Of a stretch of 64,000 nt of DNA, positions 8,531 to 17,218 are shown in pieces. Each line of letters opens with the position of its first letter. Within the stretch, counting starts at the first letter, position 1. The position numbers and the translations under genes were made by a program. Location of the stretch: NCBI GenBank assembly GCA_964555355.1, contig CAZKRY010000001.1:186001-250000 (forward strand). The letters are read 5' to 3'. Origin of the DNA: CAIKBL01 sp964555355. Its GTDB lineage: Bacteria > Pseudomonadota > Gammaproteobacteria > Ga0077536. Below the pieces are notes generated by a model. That model had not been told where the DNA came from and searched no databases. It worked only from the letters and a program-made list of their open reading frames with translations.

Positions 8531-9391
8531 TCAGTTTTTCGCTCGTGCTTGCGCCAACCGTGCCTGTAAGGGTGAACGGTTACGACCGGCCCCGACAAAC
8601 CATTGCCACGTGGACGGCACTTGGGCCGCCACCGTCGCCGCGGACGACGCGGACGCAAACTCCGCGAACACACAAGCCCCGGTGCCGGTCATGCGTGCGG
8701 TCGCAAATTGGCCGAGCCAATCGAGGGCTTTGCCGACTTCCGGAAATAACCGGCGGGTGACTGGCTCGCAGTCGTTACGTTGCTGCACTCGCGAAAGGTC
8801 GTGGATTGTGCTGACAGGTGTATTGCGTGTCAATTCAGGCGCGCTGAATACTGCGGCGGTTGGTACTTGGCACCCGGGGTGAATGACGAGATACCAAGGT
8901 TCTGGCACCTCAACGGGAGTTAATTGTTCCCCCACCCCTTCGGCCCAGGCGGCTTTGCCCTGGACAAAGACAGGCACATCCGCGCCTAGCTTCAGGCCAA
9001 GTTCGCTCAAAGCGGCTTCGGAAAGGTGGGTGTCCCATAATTCATTGAGGGCAACAAGGACGGTAGCGGCATTTGAGCTGCCGCCGCCCAAGCCGCCGCC
9101 TACGGGAAGCCGCTTGTCGACACGGATCCGCGCGCCAAAGCGACATCCAGTTGCTTGTTGCAGTGCGATGGCTGCACGGATCACCAAATCCGCCTGAGGC
9201 GGGACCCCCGGTAAATCCGAAAGTCGAATAATCGCCGGTTCATCCGTGGGCTCGACCGCAATTTCGTCGCAATGGTCCACAAACTGAAACAAGGTTTGCA
9301 GCAGGTGGTAGCCATCGGCTCGCCGGCCGACCACATGCAGGAACAAATTTAATTTGGCCGGTGCGGGCCAGGGTTGGTCAGGTAAAGTCAT
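8531..9391 (-). CDS. ispE: 4-diphosphocytidyl-2-C-methyl-D-erythritol kinase
   Basis: A 286-residue GHMP-family kinase of the MEP isoprenoid pathway, which phosphorylates CDP-methylerythritol at the 2-hydroxyl. It has the N-terminal PAPAKLNLFLHV substrate motif, the glycine-rich ATP loop PVGGGLGGGSSNAA, and the C-terminal MTGTGACVF motif. The chosen ATG at 9391 overlaps the lolB stop as ATGA; an in-frame ATG six codons upstream (9409) is possible but would overlap lolB more. It is followed by tRNA-Gln and prs. Confidence 0.95.
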   Translation of the reverse strand: MTLPDQPWPAPAKLNLFLHVVGRRADGYHLLQTLFQFVDHCDEIAVEPTDEPAIIRLSDLPGVPPQADLVIRAAIALQQATGCRFGARIRVDKRLPVGGGLGGGSSNAATVLVALNELWDTHLSEAALSELGLKLGADVPVFVQGKAAWAEGVGEQLTPVEVPEPWYLVIHPGCQVPTAAVFSAPELTRNTPVSTIHDLSRVQQRNDCEPVTRRLFPEVGKALDWLGQFATARMTGTGACVFAEFASASSAATVAAQVPSTWQWFVGAGRNRSPLQARLAQARAKN

Positions 9392-9987
9392 TCGGGTGGG
9401 CGGTTCCACTGGGCGATGAGCAGTCGCAATTGCAGTTTGTCACCCAGCATGAAGATTTTGCGGGGGAGATCACCATGATACTCGAGCACGCTGATCCGCC
9501 ACCCATCCTGTGCCAGGTCGATCAAGCGCCCTTGATCGTCTAGATTGAGTTGGGCCACCGGATGGTTGGGCACCGGCAGCCCCCGTATCCAATAACGCGC
9601 ACCCGCGACCGGCAACGTCCACTGCATATGAGTCGCCATTAACGAGTCGAGGTCCGTTGCGGTATAGGTCTGGCCGTCGGGGGTTTGCAGGGAGACTTGC
9701 TCCGCGTCGCCCTTAAGCGCGAATGACCCTTGGCCGAGCGGCGCGCTTAAGCGTAGCGAGAAACTCTCGTCCGCTTGCTCCCACTGCACACGGGCTTGCC
9801 CGCCCTGTGCTTCGTGTTGAACCGCGATGCGTCCGTTGAGCGCGAAGGATTTTAATGGGGTCAAACGGGCAACACGCGCCTCCCACGCGGCGGTGCGGCT
9901 TGCTTGCGGCGATTCCGCGGGGCGTGGCATGAACTCCGCGCAGCCAGCCAGTAACGCCAGATAGCCGGCACACAAAACCCTTATCAC
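9388..9987 (-). CDS. lolB: Outer-membrane lipoprotein LolB
   Basis: A 199-residue lipoprotein receptor that takes lipoproteins from periplasmic LolA and inserts them in the outer membrane. It has a short signal peptide ending in a lipobox (LLAG-Cys16), then the LolB beta-sheet domain (ALNGRIAVQH, WSLRLSAP-like strands, YWIRGLPVP). The residue after Cys is Ala, not Asp, so it avoids the inner-membrane retention signal. It overlaps by four bases both the TPR gene before it and ispE after it. Confidence 0.93.
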   Translation of the reverse strand: MIRVLCAGYLALLAGCAEFMPRPAESPQASRTAAWEARVARLTPLKSFALNGRIAVQHEAQGGQARVQWEQADESFSLRLSAPLGQGSFALKGDAEQVSLQTPDGQTYTATDLDSLMATHMQWTLPVAGARYWIRGLPVPNHPVAQLNLDDQGRLIDLAQDGWRISVLEYHGDLPRKIFMLGDKLQLRLLIAQWNRPPE

Positions 9988-11753
9988 TGCGTCAAGCGCT
10001 TGATGGCTTCCAGCACTTTGGCGTCTTGTGGATGCGACTCAAGCGCGCTTTCCCATACTTCGCGCGCGTCTTCCTTGCGACCCAGCGCCCACAAGACCTC
10101 CCCAAGATGCGCCGCCACCTCGGGATCGTCGCGTTGCGCACGCGCTTTCTGCAGATAGGGAATTGCTTCTTCCAACCGACCCAAGCGGTACAGCACCCAA
10201 CCCATGCTATCGAGTACGTAAAAATTATCCGGGATAAGCGTAAGTGCACGCTTGATGAGCGCATGGGCTTCCTCGTAGCGTTTGGTGCGATCGGCGAGCG
10301 TGTAGCCGAGCGCGTTAAGCGCGTCGGTATTATCGGGTTCTTTTTTGAGTATCTCGCGTAAATCGGCTTCCAACACATCGAGCCGGTCCATGCGCTCGGC
10401 GAGCATCGCGCGGCTATAGAGCAAGGTGGTGTCGTAGGTGCCGTTTAAGGCTTTATCAAACACCGCCATGGCGTTGGCGTAATCGCCTTGTTCGGCCAGG
10501 ATTTCCGCTTCGACCAGCACGGCTTGTCGCCGCTCTTCGTCGTTATCCGGCTCGAGCTTGGCGAGGATGGTGCGCGCTTCCTCCACGTTCTTTTGGCTAG
10601 CGAGCAAAACCGCTGTCCGGACCTGGGCTTGAAACAGGCTCGCGCCCGTTTTCACCTCGCGATAGGCCGCCAGTGCCTTGGCTGTTTGTTTTCGGTCTTC
10701 CGCAATTTGTCCCAAATAGAAATGCGCATCGTCCGCTCGCTCCGGGAACGTTTTGAGTTCCATGAAGCGCGCGGACGCGGCATCTAGCTTGCGCGTCTGC
10801 AGATTGAGTAGGCCTAGTGCAAAAATGACATCGGTATTGTCAGGTGCTTGTTTATTTAAACGCGTGAACTGCGCGAGCGCGTCATCGAACCGATCGGCAT
10901 CCGCCAGCATCCGCGCGTAAAGCAACCGCAGGCCGAATTCATCCGGGGTGCGCTTCAGCGCACGCTCCAGAAAGTTAATCGCTTCCGGCACTTGCTGCTG
11001 TCGCTGCAGCGCCGATACATAAGCGAGGGCGATATTGGGGTTGATTGCCGCCTTGCCGACCAATTCATCCATCGCGTTGCGCGACGCTTCTAATTTCTCC
11101 GCGCGCAACGCAAGCACCGCGTACACCAACAGCGTGTCGGGGTCTTTGACCTTCTTGTCGAGCAGTCGCTCCATGACAATGAGGGCCGTTTCCTTGTCTT
11201 CTTCGCGTCCCAAAAGGTTCGCGATCATCTTGAATTTGGTGCCTTCCGGCGCGCGGTCATGCTCGAGAACGTACGTTAAATGTTGAATCGCCGGTTCCGG
11301 TTGCCTGGCGCGTACATGGACTGCCGCCGCGATTTGACGGGCTTGAAGATTGGTCGGTGCCAAGGCCACCCAGCGGTCGGCGGAGGCCAGCGCGGCTGCG
11401 GTATTCTCCGCATAAAGGGCGATTTTCGCCGCCCGTTCCGCAATTTCCACGTTGGCGGTGGTTTTCGCGAGTTCGCTGTACTGTTCGACCGCGGTTGAAA
11501 GTTGTTCACGCTGCCCGGCGAACTCCGCCACCAGGATGCGGTACAACGGATCGGCTTGCAGCATCTCCGGTGAGGTCGTTGCCGCCCGCAACGGCAGAAT
11601 ATCCGGCTCAAAGTCCTGGGCGGGCGGCGGCGCTGTCGGTGCCGGTACCACCGGTTGGGCGGGCGCGACGGGTTGTTGAGCACAACCCGTGACCAACAGG
11701 ACAGACAGGACCAATACGCCCAGTGCACTTACCGCGTGAGCGCCGGCCATCAT
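9984..11753 (-). CDS. TPR-repeat lipoprotein upstream of lolB
   Basis: A protein of about 589 residues with a signal peptide and lipobox (VTG-Cys24), a Pro/Ala-rich linker, and many tetratricopeptide repeats covering most of the chain (repeats of the A-x-x-x-Y-x-x-A type, ending in the typical DNFYVLDSMGWVLYRLGRLEEA repeat pair). It is the TPR protein often found before lolB in gammaproteobacteria; the role is not established, presumably envelope assembly. I prefer the ATG pair at 11753/11750 because a TATAGT -10 box on the same strand (11842-11847) lies too close to the longer ATG at 11834. No clear ribosome binding site is visible for either start. Confidence 0.8.
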   Translation of the reverse strand: MMAGAHAVSALGVLVLSVLLVTGCAQQPVAPAQPVVPAPTAPPPAQDFEPDILPLRAATTSPEMLQADPLYRILVAEFAGQREQLSTAVEQYSELAKTTANVEIAERAAKIALYAENTAAALASADRWVALAPTNLQARQIAAAVHVRARQPEPAIQHLTYVLEHDRAPEGTKFKMIANLLGREEDKETALIVMERLLDKKVKDPDTLLVYAVLALRAEKLEASRNAMDELVGKAAINPNIALAYVSALQRQQQVPEAINFLERALKRTPDEFGLRLLYARMLADADRFDDALAQFTRLNKQAPDNTDVIFALGLLNLQTRKLDAASARFMELKTFPERADDAHFYLGQIAEDRKQTAKALAAYREVKTGASLFQAQVRTAVLLASQKNVEEARTILAKLEPDNDEERRQAVLVEAEILAEQGDYANAMAVFDKALNGTYDTTLLYSRAMLAERMDRLDVLEADLREILKKEPDNTDALNALGYTLADRTKRYEEAHALIKRALTLIPDNFYVLDSMGWVLYRLGRLEEAIPYLQKARAQRDDPEVAAHLGEVLWALGRKEDAREVWESALESHPQDAKVLEAIKRLTQ

Positions 11754-11841
11754 GGTTTGCACGAATAAGATTGGTGAGCGCTTCAAGTGTGTCTGCCGGG
11801 AACGGGGGATTACAGCGGCTACATCGACCGTCATGCGTTAA

Positions 11842-11847
11842 ACTATA
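11842..11847 (-). promoter_or_regulatory. Candidate -10 box for the TPR-lolB-ispE operon
   Basis: On the minus strand the hexamer reads TATAGT, in the 200-base divergent gap between the TPR lipoprotein gene and hemA. It lies about 90 bases before the preferred start. No good -35 match is seen, so this is a weak call. Confidence 0.4.
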
Positions 11848-11953
11848 CCCCAGCGCGCGCCTTCGCGCCGCGCGAAAATGCGCAGGACGCGACGTACCAC
11901 ACTAACCCGCCTTTCCGCAGATTCGATGGCGCTGCGGTGACGATACCAGCGAC

Positions 11954-13225
11954 ATGCCGATTTTTGTTTTCGGGATGAACCATGAAACTGCCCCGGTGGC
12001 GGTGCGCGAGCAAGTCGCATTTGCGGCGGACCAACTACCCGCCGCACTCCAAGCCCTCTGTGCCGAAACCAACCTCACGGAGGCGGTGATTCTTTCCACT
12101 TGCAACCGCACTGAGGTTTACGCGGCCGGTGAGGCACATAGCGACAGACAGTTCCATCAGTGGTTAGTTCGCCATCACGCACTGGAAGCCGCGCCCCAGC
12201 TCGACCATTTTTATTGCCACAGTGGCATTGATGCGATTCGGCATACTTTACGGGTGGCCTGTGGATTGGATTCCATGGTCGTCGGCGAGCCGCAGATCCT
12301 GGGGCAGATCAAAGCGGCCTATCAGTGCGCGGTCGCGACCGGCACTACCGGCAAGCAACTCAACAAACTGATGCAATACGCATTCGCGATCGCCAAACAA
12401 GTCCGGACCGAAACCGCCATCGGCAGTGCGCCGGTGTCCGTGGCTTATGCCGCGGTCAGACTCGCACGCCAGGTGCATGGCGAACTGAAGGCGTGCACGG
12501 CCTTGCTGCTTGGCGCTGGCGACACGATTGAATTGGTGGCACAGCACCTTAAACGCCAAGGGATCGGTGAACTTTTGATTGCCAACCGCACGCTGGCCAG
12601 GGCCGAGCATCTCGCCGCGACGGTGGGCGGCGCGGCCCTTGCGCTCGACCAGGCGACGGCGACGCTTGAGCGAGCTGATATTTTGGTGGCGGCCACCGCC
12701 AGCCGCACGCCGATCGTTACCCGTACGATGCTCGCACGTGCGGTCGAGGCGCGGCGTTGGCGCCCTATTTTTGCGGTTGATCTCGCCGTTCCGCGCAATA
12801 TCGCGCCGGGGGCGGCTGAGCTCGACGACGTTTATTTGTACACCGTTGACGATTTACAGCGGGTGATTAACGACAATCTAGAGCTTCGCCAAACCGCGGC
12901 GAAGCAGGCCGAGGAAATCATCGATACGCAAGCAGCGAATTTTATGGACTGGGTGCAGTCGTTGGACGGCAACAGCTTAATCGTCGCGTATCGCGAGCAG
13001 GTGGACGTCATCGCGCAGGCGGAACTCGATAAAGCGCGGCGACGCCTGGCGAACGGTGAAAACGCCGACGATGTCTTGCTGGGCTTAAGTCGCGCGTTAT
13101 CCAACAAACTCATCCATCACCCCTTGACCAAAATTCGCGAGGCGGCGCGCGATGGCCGTCATGATCTAATTGACTCGGCACGTGAGCTTCTGGCCATAGC
13201 AAGATCGGATAATTCCACGCCATGA
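11954..13225 (+). CDS. hemA: Glutamyl-tRNA reductase
   Basis: A 423-residue NADPH-dependent enzyme that reduces glutamyl-tRNA to glutamate-1-semialdehyde, the first step of C5 haem synthesis. The catalytic cysteine is Cys50 in STCNRTEVY. The domain order is N-terminal catalytic, NADPH-binding (LLLGAGDTIELVAQHL, ANRT) and a helical dimerisation tail. It starts divergently from the TPR-lolB operon and overlaps prfA by four bases, the usual hemA-prfA-prmC arrangement. Confidence 0.97.
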   Translation: MPIFVFGMNHETAPVAVREQVAFAADQLPAALQALCAETNLTEAVILSTCNRTEVYAAGEAHSDRQFHQWLVRHHALEAAPQLDHFYCHSGIDAIRHTLRVACGLDSMVVGEPQILGQIKAAYQCAVATGTTGKQLNKLMQYAFAIAKQVRTETAIGSAPVSVAYAAVRLARQVHGELKACTALLLGAGDTIELVAQHLKRQGIGELLIANRTLARAEHLAATVGGAALALDQATATLERADILVAATASRTPIVTRTMLARAVEARRWRPIFAVDLAVPRNIAPGAAELDDVYLYTVDDLQRVINDNLELRQTAAKQAEEIIDTQAANFMDWVQSLDGNSLIVAYREQVDVIAQAELDKARRRLANGENADDVLLGLSRALSNKLIHHPLTKIREAARDGRHDLIDSARELLAIARSDNSTP

Positions 13226-14307
13226 AAGATTCGCTGGTAAGAAAACTTGACGTATTGCGCGAGCGTCGTGATGAACTGGATGCCCTGTTAGCCGATCCCG
13301 ATGTCATCAATCAGCAAGATCGCTTTCGGGCGTTGTCGCGCGAGCGCGCGGAGATCGCGCCAGTAGTGGAGCGCTATCACGAATTTCTGGCGACCCAGGA
13401 CGCCATTGCTCACGCGGAAGTCATGCTCCAGGAGGAAGACAAGGAGCTGCGTAGTTTGGCCGAAGACGAAATTCAAGCGTGCAAAACACGCCTCGATGAA
13501 CTCGGCACCGAGATCAATCTACTGTTAATCCCCAAGGATCCAGCAGACGACTCCAATATCTTCTTGGAAGTCCGCGCCGGGACGGGTGGGGACGAAGCTG
13601 GCTTATTCGCTGGGGATCTTTTCCGCATGTACAGCAAATACGCGGAACGGCAAGGCTGGCAAGTTGAAATCTTAAGTAGCAGCGACGCCGAACACGGCGG
13701 CTACAAAGAAGTTATCGCGCGCGTCATCGGCAAAGGTGCCTATTCATTATTGAAGTTCGAATCCGGTGCGCATCGCGTCCAGCGGGTGCCGGCCACGGAA
13801 TCGCAGGGGAGAATTCACACTTCCGCTTGCACGGTCGCGATCTTGCCCGAGCTCGATGAAGTCACCGAAATTGAAATCAATCCAGCCGATCTCAAAATCG
13901 ATACTTACCGTGCATCGGGCGCTGGTGGCCAGCATGTCAACAAGACCGATTCGGCCATTCGCATCACGCATTTGCCAACCGGCGTTGTGGTTGAGTGCCA
14001 AGACGAACGCTCACAACACAAGAACCGCTCACGCGCGATGAGCTTGTTGAAAGCGCGGTTACTACAGACCGAACGCGATCGGCAAACCGCCGAGCAGGCG
14101 CAGAATCGCCGCAATCTGGTCGGTTCGGGCGATCGTTCCGAGCGCATCCGTACCTACAATTACCCGCAAGGTCGGGTGACGGATCACCGCATCAACTTGA
14201 CGGTTTACAAACTCGATAACGTGCTTGAAGGCGAACTGGAATTGGTCATTCGTCCGCTCGTCAGCGAACATCAGGCCGATCTGATGGCGCAGCTAGGCGA
14301 CGTGTAG
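13222..14307 (+). CDS. prfA: Peptide chain release factor 1
   Basis: A 361-residue class I release factor for UAA and UAG codons. The PxT anticodon-like tripeptide is PAT in RVPATESQGR, and the GGQ peptidyl hydrolysis motif is in GAGGQHVNKTDS. There is no programmed frameshift and no SPF motif, which excludes RF2. The start overlaps hemA (ATGA). The GGQ glutamine is methylated by PrmC, encoded next. Confidence 0.97.
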   Translation: MKDSLVRKLDVLRERRDELDALLADPDVINQQDRFRALSRERAEIAPVVERYHEFLATQDAIAHAEVMLQEEDKELRSLAEDEIQACKTRLDELGTEINLLLIPKDPADDSNIFLEVRAGTGGDEAGLFAGDLFRMYSKYAERQGWQVEILSSSDAEHGGYKEVIARVIGKGAYSLLKFESGAHRVQRVPATESQGRIHTSACTVAILPELDEVTEIEINPADLKIDTYRASGAGGQHVNKTDSAIRITHLPTGVVVECQDERSQHKNRSRAMSLLKARLLQTERDRQTAEQAQNRRNLVGSGDRSERIRTYNYPQGRVTDHRINLTVYKLDNVLEGELELVIRPLVSEHQADLMAQLGDV

Positions 14308-14318
14308 GGAGCATTTCC

Positions 14319-15155
14319 ATGCCCGGCAGTATCGGTGTCGAATTGCGCGCGGCGACCGCCGCGTTGATGCATTCGGATAGCCCACGATTGGACGCGGAAC
14401 TGCTCTTGGCCGAAGTGTTGCATTGTTCACGCGTGCAATTGATCACCGCGCGCGAGCAAATCCTCGGCACGCAAGAGGCGGCGCGGTTTGCGGCACTCAT
14501 TAGCGCGCGCGCGGCCGGTCAACCAGTCGCCCAACTGCGCGGTCATCAAGCGTTTTGGTCGCTCGATTTGGAAGTGAACGACCAAGTCCTCATTCCACGC
14601 CCCGAAACGGAATTGCTGGTGTCGTTAACGTTAGATCGCGTGTCGAAAAATGAACCGATTGTGATTGCCGATCTTGGTACCGGCAGCGGTGCCGTGAGTC
14701 TGGCGCTGGCGCTGGAATTACCGCATGCGCTGGTGGTCGGCATTGAGCGTGCGGCGGGCGCGATCGCGGTCGCGGCGCGCAACCGGGCCCGGCTCGACGT
14801 GTGCAATCTACGGTTAATACATGGTTCCTGGGTAAGCGCGATCGCGGAGGATTGTTTCGACGTCGTTGTGTCCAACCCCCCGTATGTCGAGGCGGATGAC
14901 CCATGCCTCACGCACGCACTGCGCTTTGAACCGCGGCACGCGCTAGCCGCTGGCGCGGATGGGTTGGATGCGCTTCGCGAAATCGCGCAAACCGCGCCGC
15001 GTACCATGCGCGCGGGTGGTTGGATATTGCTTGAACACGGCGCGCGCCAGGGCCAAGCTGTGCGCGCACTATTGCGTGACAGCGGTCTGCAGTGCATCGA
15101 GACGGTGCCGGATTTAAGTGGCTTAGCGCGTGTAACGATGGGGCAGAGAAAGTAA
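14319..15155 (+). CDS. prmC: Release factor glutamine N5-methyltransferase
   Basis: A 278-residue SAM-dependent methyltransferase that modifies the GGQ glutamine of release factors. It has the N-terminal helical domain, SAM motif I (IADLGTGSGAVSLALA), and the catalytic NPPY motif (VVSNPPYVEA). It is 11 bases after prfA and slightly ahead of moeB; the trio hemA-prfA-prmC is a standard operon. Confidence 0.96.
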   Translation: MPGSIGVELRAATAALMHSDSPRLDAELLLAEVLHCSRVQLITAREQILGTQEAARFAALISARAAGQPVAQLRGHQAFWSLDLEVNDQVLIPRPETELLVSLTLDRVSKNEPIVIADLGTGSGAVSLALALELPHALVVGIERAAGAIAVAARNRARLDVCNLRLIHGSWVSAIAEDCFDVVVSNPPYVEADDPCLTHALRFEPRHALAAGADGLDALREIAQTAPRTMRAGGWILLEHGARQGQAVRALLRDSGLQCIETVPDLSGLARVTMGQRK

Positions 15156-15163
15156 CCAGCAAG

Positions 15164-15913
15164 ATGGATGACGACACACTATTACGCTATAGCCGCCAAA
15201 TCTTATTACCGGAGATCGACATCCGCGGTCAACAGCGGTTACTGGATGGCAGCGTTGCCGTGTTTGGTTTGGGCGGGTTAGGTTCGCCGGTGGCCTTATA
15301 TCTGGCGGCGGCGGGTGTTGGGCGGCTCGTGTTGGTTGATTTCGATCACGTTGAGTTATCCAACTTGCAACGCCAAATCATTCATCAAACCAGCGATCTC
15401 GGCCGCCTCAAGGTTGAGTCGGCGCGCGATCGCGTTCATGCGCTTAACCCGCATGTGAAAGTTGAAACCGTCGCGCGCGTGCTCGACGGTGCGGATTTAG
15501 ATGCCGTGGTGGCCGGCGTTGACGTGGTGGTCGACGGTACCGATAACTTTCCGACCCGCTTTGGCATAAATGCGGCATGTTTTCGCGCGCGCAAACCGCT
15601 GGTCTCCGGCGCCGCGATCCGCTTTGAAGGGCAGGTCAGCGTGTATTACCCCGGCCAAGCCGATAGCCCCTGTTACCGTTGTTTGTATGACGATGGCGGC
15701 GGTACCAACGAAACCTGCACGCAGACCGGCGTAGTCGCGCCGTTGCTAGGGATTATTGGGAGCGTCCAAGCACTGGAAACGCTTAAGGTGTTGATGCAGG
15801 TTGGGCAGGTGCTAAAAGGGCGATTGCTGCTACTGGACGCGATCACGATGGAATGGCAGAGCATGCGTTTCCAGCGTGATCCTAATTGTCCGGTGTGCGC
15901 TCCGACAGCATAG
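15164..15913 (+). CDS. moeB: Molybdopterin-synthase adenylyltransferase MoeB (ThiF/HesA family)
   Basis: A 249-residue E1-like enzyme, the length of E. coli MoeB, which adenylates the C-terminal glycine of MoaD. It has the nucleotide loop GLGGLGSPVALYLAAAGVG, the R-Q-I-I-H catalytic arginine segment, the DGTDNFPTRF motif, and two zinc CxxC pairs (CYRC and CPVC). No rhodanese domain is fused. ThiF or a generic HesA role cannot be excluded without seeing the sulfur-carrier partner. It lies nine bases after prmC; its last 32 bases overlap the convergent PepSY gene. Confidence 0.85.
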   Translation: MDDDTLLRYSRQILLPEIDIRGQQRLLDGSVAVFGLGGLGSPVALYLAAAGVGRLVLVDFDHVELSNLQRQIIHQTSDLGRLKVESARDRVHALNPHVKVETVARVLDGADLDAVVAGVDVVVDGTDNFPTRFGINAACFRARKPLVSGAAIRFEGQVSVYYPGQADSPCYRCLYDDGGGTNETCTQTGVVAPLLGIIGSVQALETLKVLMQVGQVLKGRLLLLDAITMEWQSMRFQRDPNCPVCAPTA

Positions 15914-16649
15914 CGGCGCGCCGCAGGCGGCGCACGCGCCGCCACCAACCTAACGTACCCGAGCCGGCCAGAAAGAGCAGAAGGACCGCACTGACATTGA
16001 CCACCCACACGCCGATCGCGCCGAACAGTCGACCGGTGTGCAAATCCAATACCACGCGCTCCAAACTAAGTTGATGGCCGCGATAATCAGCGGCGTAATG
16101 CGCGTTGAGTTCATCGCTCGGCGGGCCTGGTATAGACCACTGCGGCGGCGGGCCTGTGTACGGCGCCGTCGTACCGTCGAGCGCGAGCGATAAGACCTGT
16201 CCACCAGCGTTGATGATAAGGATGTTATCCCCGGCGCGTCCGATTTGCGTCAGCGGCGGCGGAATGCCGTCGAGCTCGCCGAAACGATCGGTCACTTCGC
16301 CATTGGCATCGAGCAGCCAGATTTCGTTGTTGACAGCGATAGCGAACATACCCGCCACGCGAACCGCGCCGACTAGCTGAGTTACTCCGGCATCCACCAT
16401 CGAGCGGTTGAAATACAAACGCGTTCCAACCTGTGACACGTAATTTTGATCGACACTGAAACTGGTTGGAACGGGTGCCGGCCTAATGGCATACCAATCG
16501 AGCAACCACGCGGATGACAAATGCCGCTTACCGAGCGCGAGCTCGTCATCGAAACTCAACAACAAACCACTCACTGCCAGCATCACGATGAACACCGCAC
16601 CGACCAGGCCGACAAGCCGGTGCCAGCGATGTAACAGTAGATTCATCAT
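15882..16649 (-). CDS. PepSY-associated membrane protein
   Basis: A 255-residue inner-membrane protein with an N-terminal helix (about residues 12-33) preceded by the HRWHRLVGL motif and a C-terminal helix (about 215-237) preceded by LDLHTGRLFG; both histidine motifs are typical of PepSY-TM proteins, some of which move electrons across the membrane. The central part is a periplasmic beta-rich domain. The start overlaps the stop of the FMN-binding gene. It is the third gene of the Fur-type porin operon, which suggests a role in iron acquisition, for example extracytoplasmic reduction; that is inference. Confidence 0.78.
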   Translation of the reverse strand: MMNLLLHRWHRLVGLVGAVFIVMLAVSGLLLSFDDELALGKRHLSSAWLLDWYAIRPAPVPTSFSVDQNYVSQVGTRLYFNRSMVDAGVTQLVGAVRVAGMFAIAVNNEIWLLDANGEVTDRFGELDGIPPPLTQIGRAGDNILIINAGGQVLSLALDGTTAPYTGPPPQWSIPGPPSDELNAHYAADYRGHQLSLERVVLDLHTGRLFGAIGVWVVNVSAVLLLFLAGSGTLGWWRRVRRLRRAAMLSERTPDN

Positions 16650-17173
16650 GGCGGTGACGCTTGCGCGTAACGATCGAGCAGCAGCGCGAGGCGTGCGAGC
16701 TTGGTCAGCGCGCGTACGGATAATGTGGCGCCGGAAATCCCGTCGATGGGGCCGTCGAGCGTTTGCTCGTCGGTTAACTTCAGCCCGCGGAATTGATCCG
16801 TGAAAGAGGGGTACTTCACTTCCCACCCGCGGGATTCGCGATACACCAGAACCCGCACATCGGCGAGCGCCTGGCCTTCGACGACGAGGCCGGTGGTGAT
16901 AGGTTGTTCCTTGCCAAATTCTTCCAGTATCCACACGGTCCGTGCGTCGCGACGCCAGTAGCGCACACGTAGCTGACCGAAATTACGTTCCAAGATGTGC
17001 TTGATTTCCGCGCGTTGCGTGGCGTTTAACCATAGCCGCGACGGCGCGGGCGGCGTCCCGTCAAACGCCTGCGCCACAAATTCGCGCGGCGGCAACAGAA
17101 TTTCCATGCTCCACGCCGCCGACCACACGAACAAGCACAGGGCAAGCCCTAACGCACGCCACGCAACATTCAA
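16646..17173 (-). CDS. Periplasmic FMN-binding domain protein
   Basis: A 175-residue exported protein (signal peptide about residues 1-22) with an FMN-binding domain like those of RnfG/NqrC. The flavinylation motif is S-G-A-T-L-S, with Thr150 the expected site of covalent FMN attachment by an ApbE-type transferase; none is in this window. It lies between the porin (45 bases upstream) and the PepSY membrane protein (overlapping). Together the last two look like an extracytoplasmic electron-transfer pair; the substrate, perhaps ferric iron or a ferric chelate, is inferred from the Fur-like promoter. Confidence 0.85.
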   Translation of the reverse strand: MNVAWRALGLALCLFVWSAAWSMEILLPPREFVAQAFDGTPPAPSRLWLNATQRAEIKHILERNFGQLRVRYWRRDARTVWILEEFGKEQPITTGLVVEGQALADVRVLVYRESRGWEVKYPSFTDQFRGLKLTDEQTLDGPIDGISGATLSVRALTKLARLALLLDRYAQASPP

Positions 17174-17218
17174 AACTATCCCCTTGAAAAGGCGAGTACG
17201 GAGCGTGTCTCCGGTCGC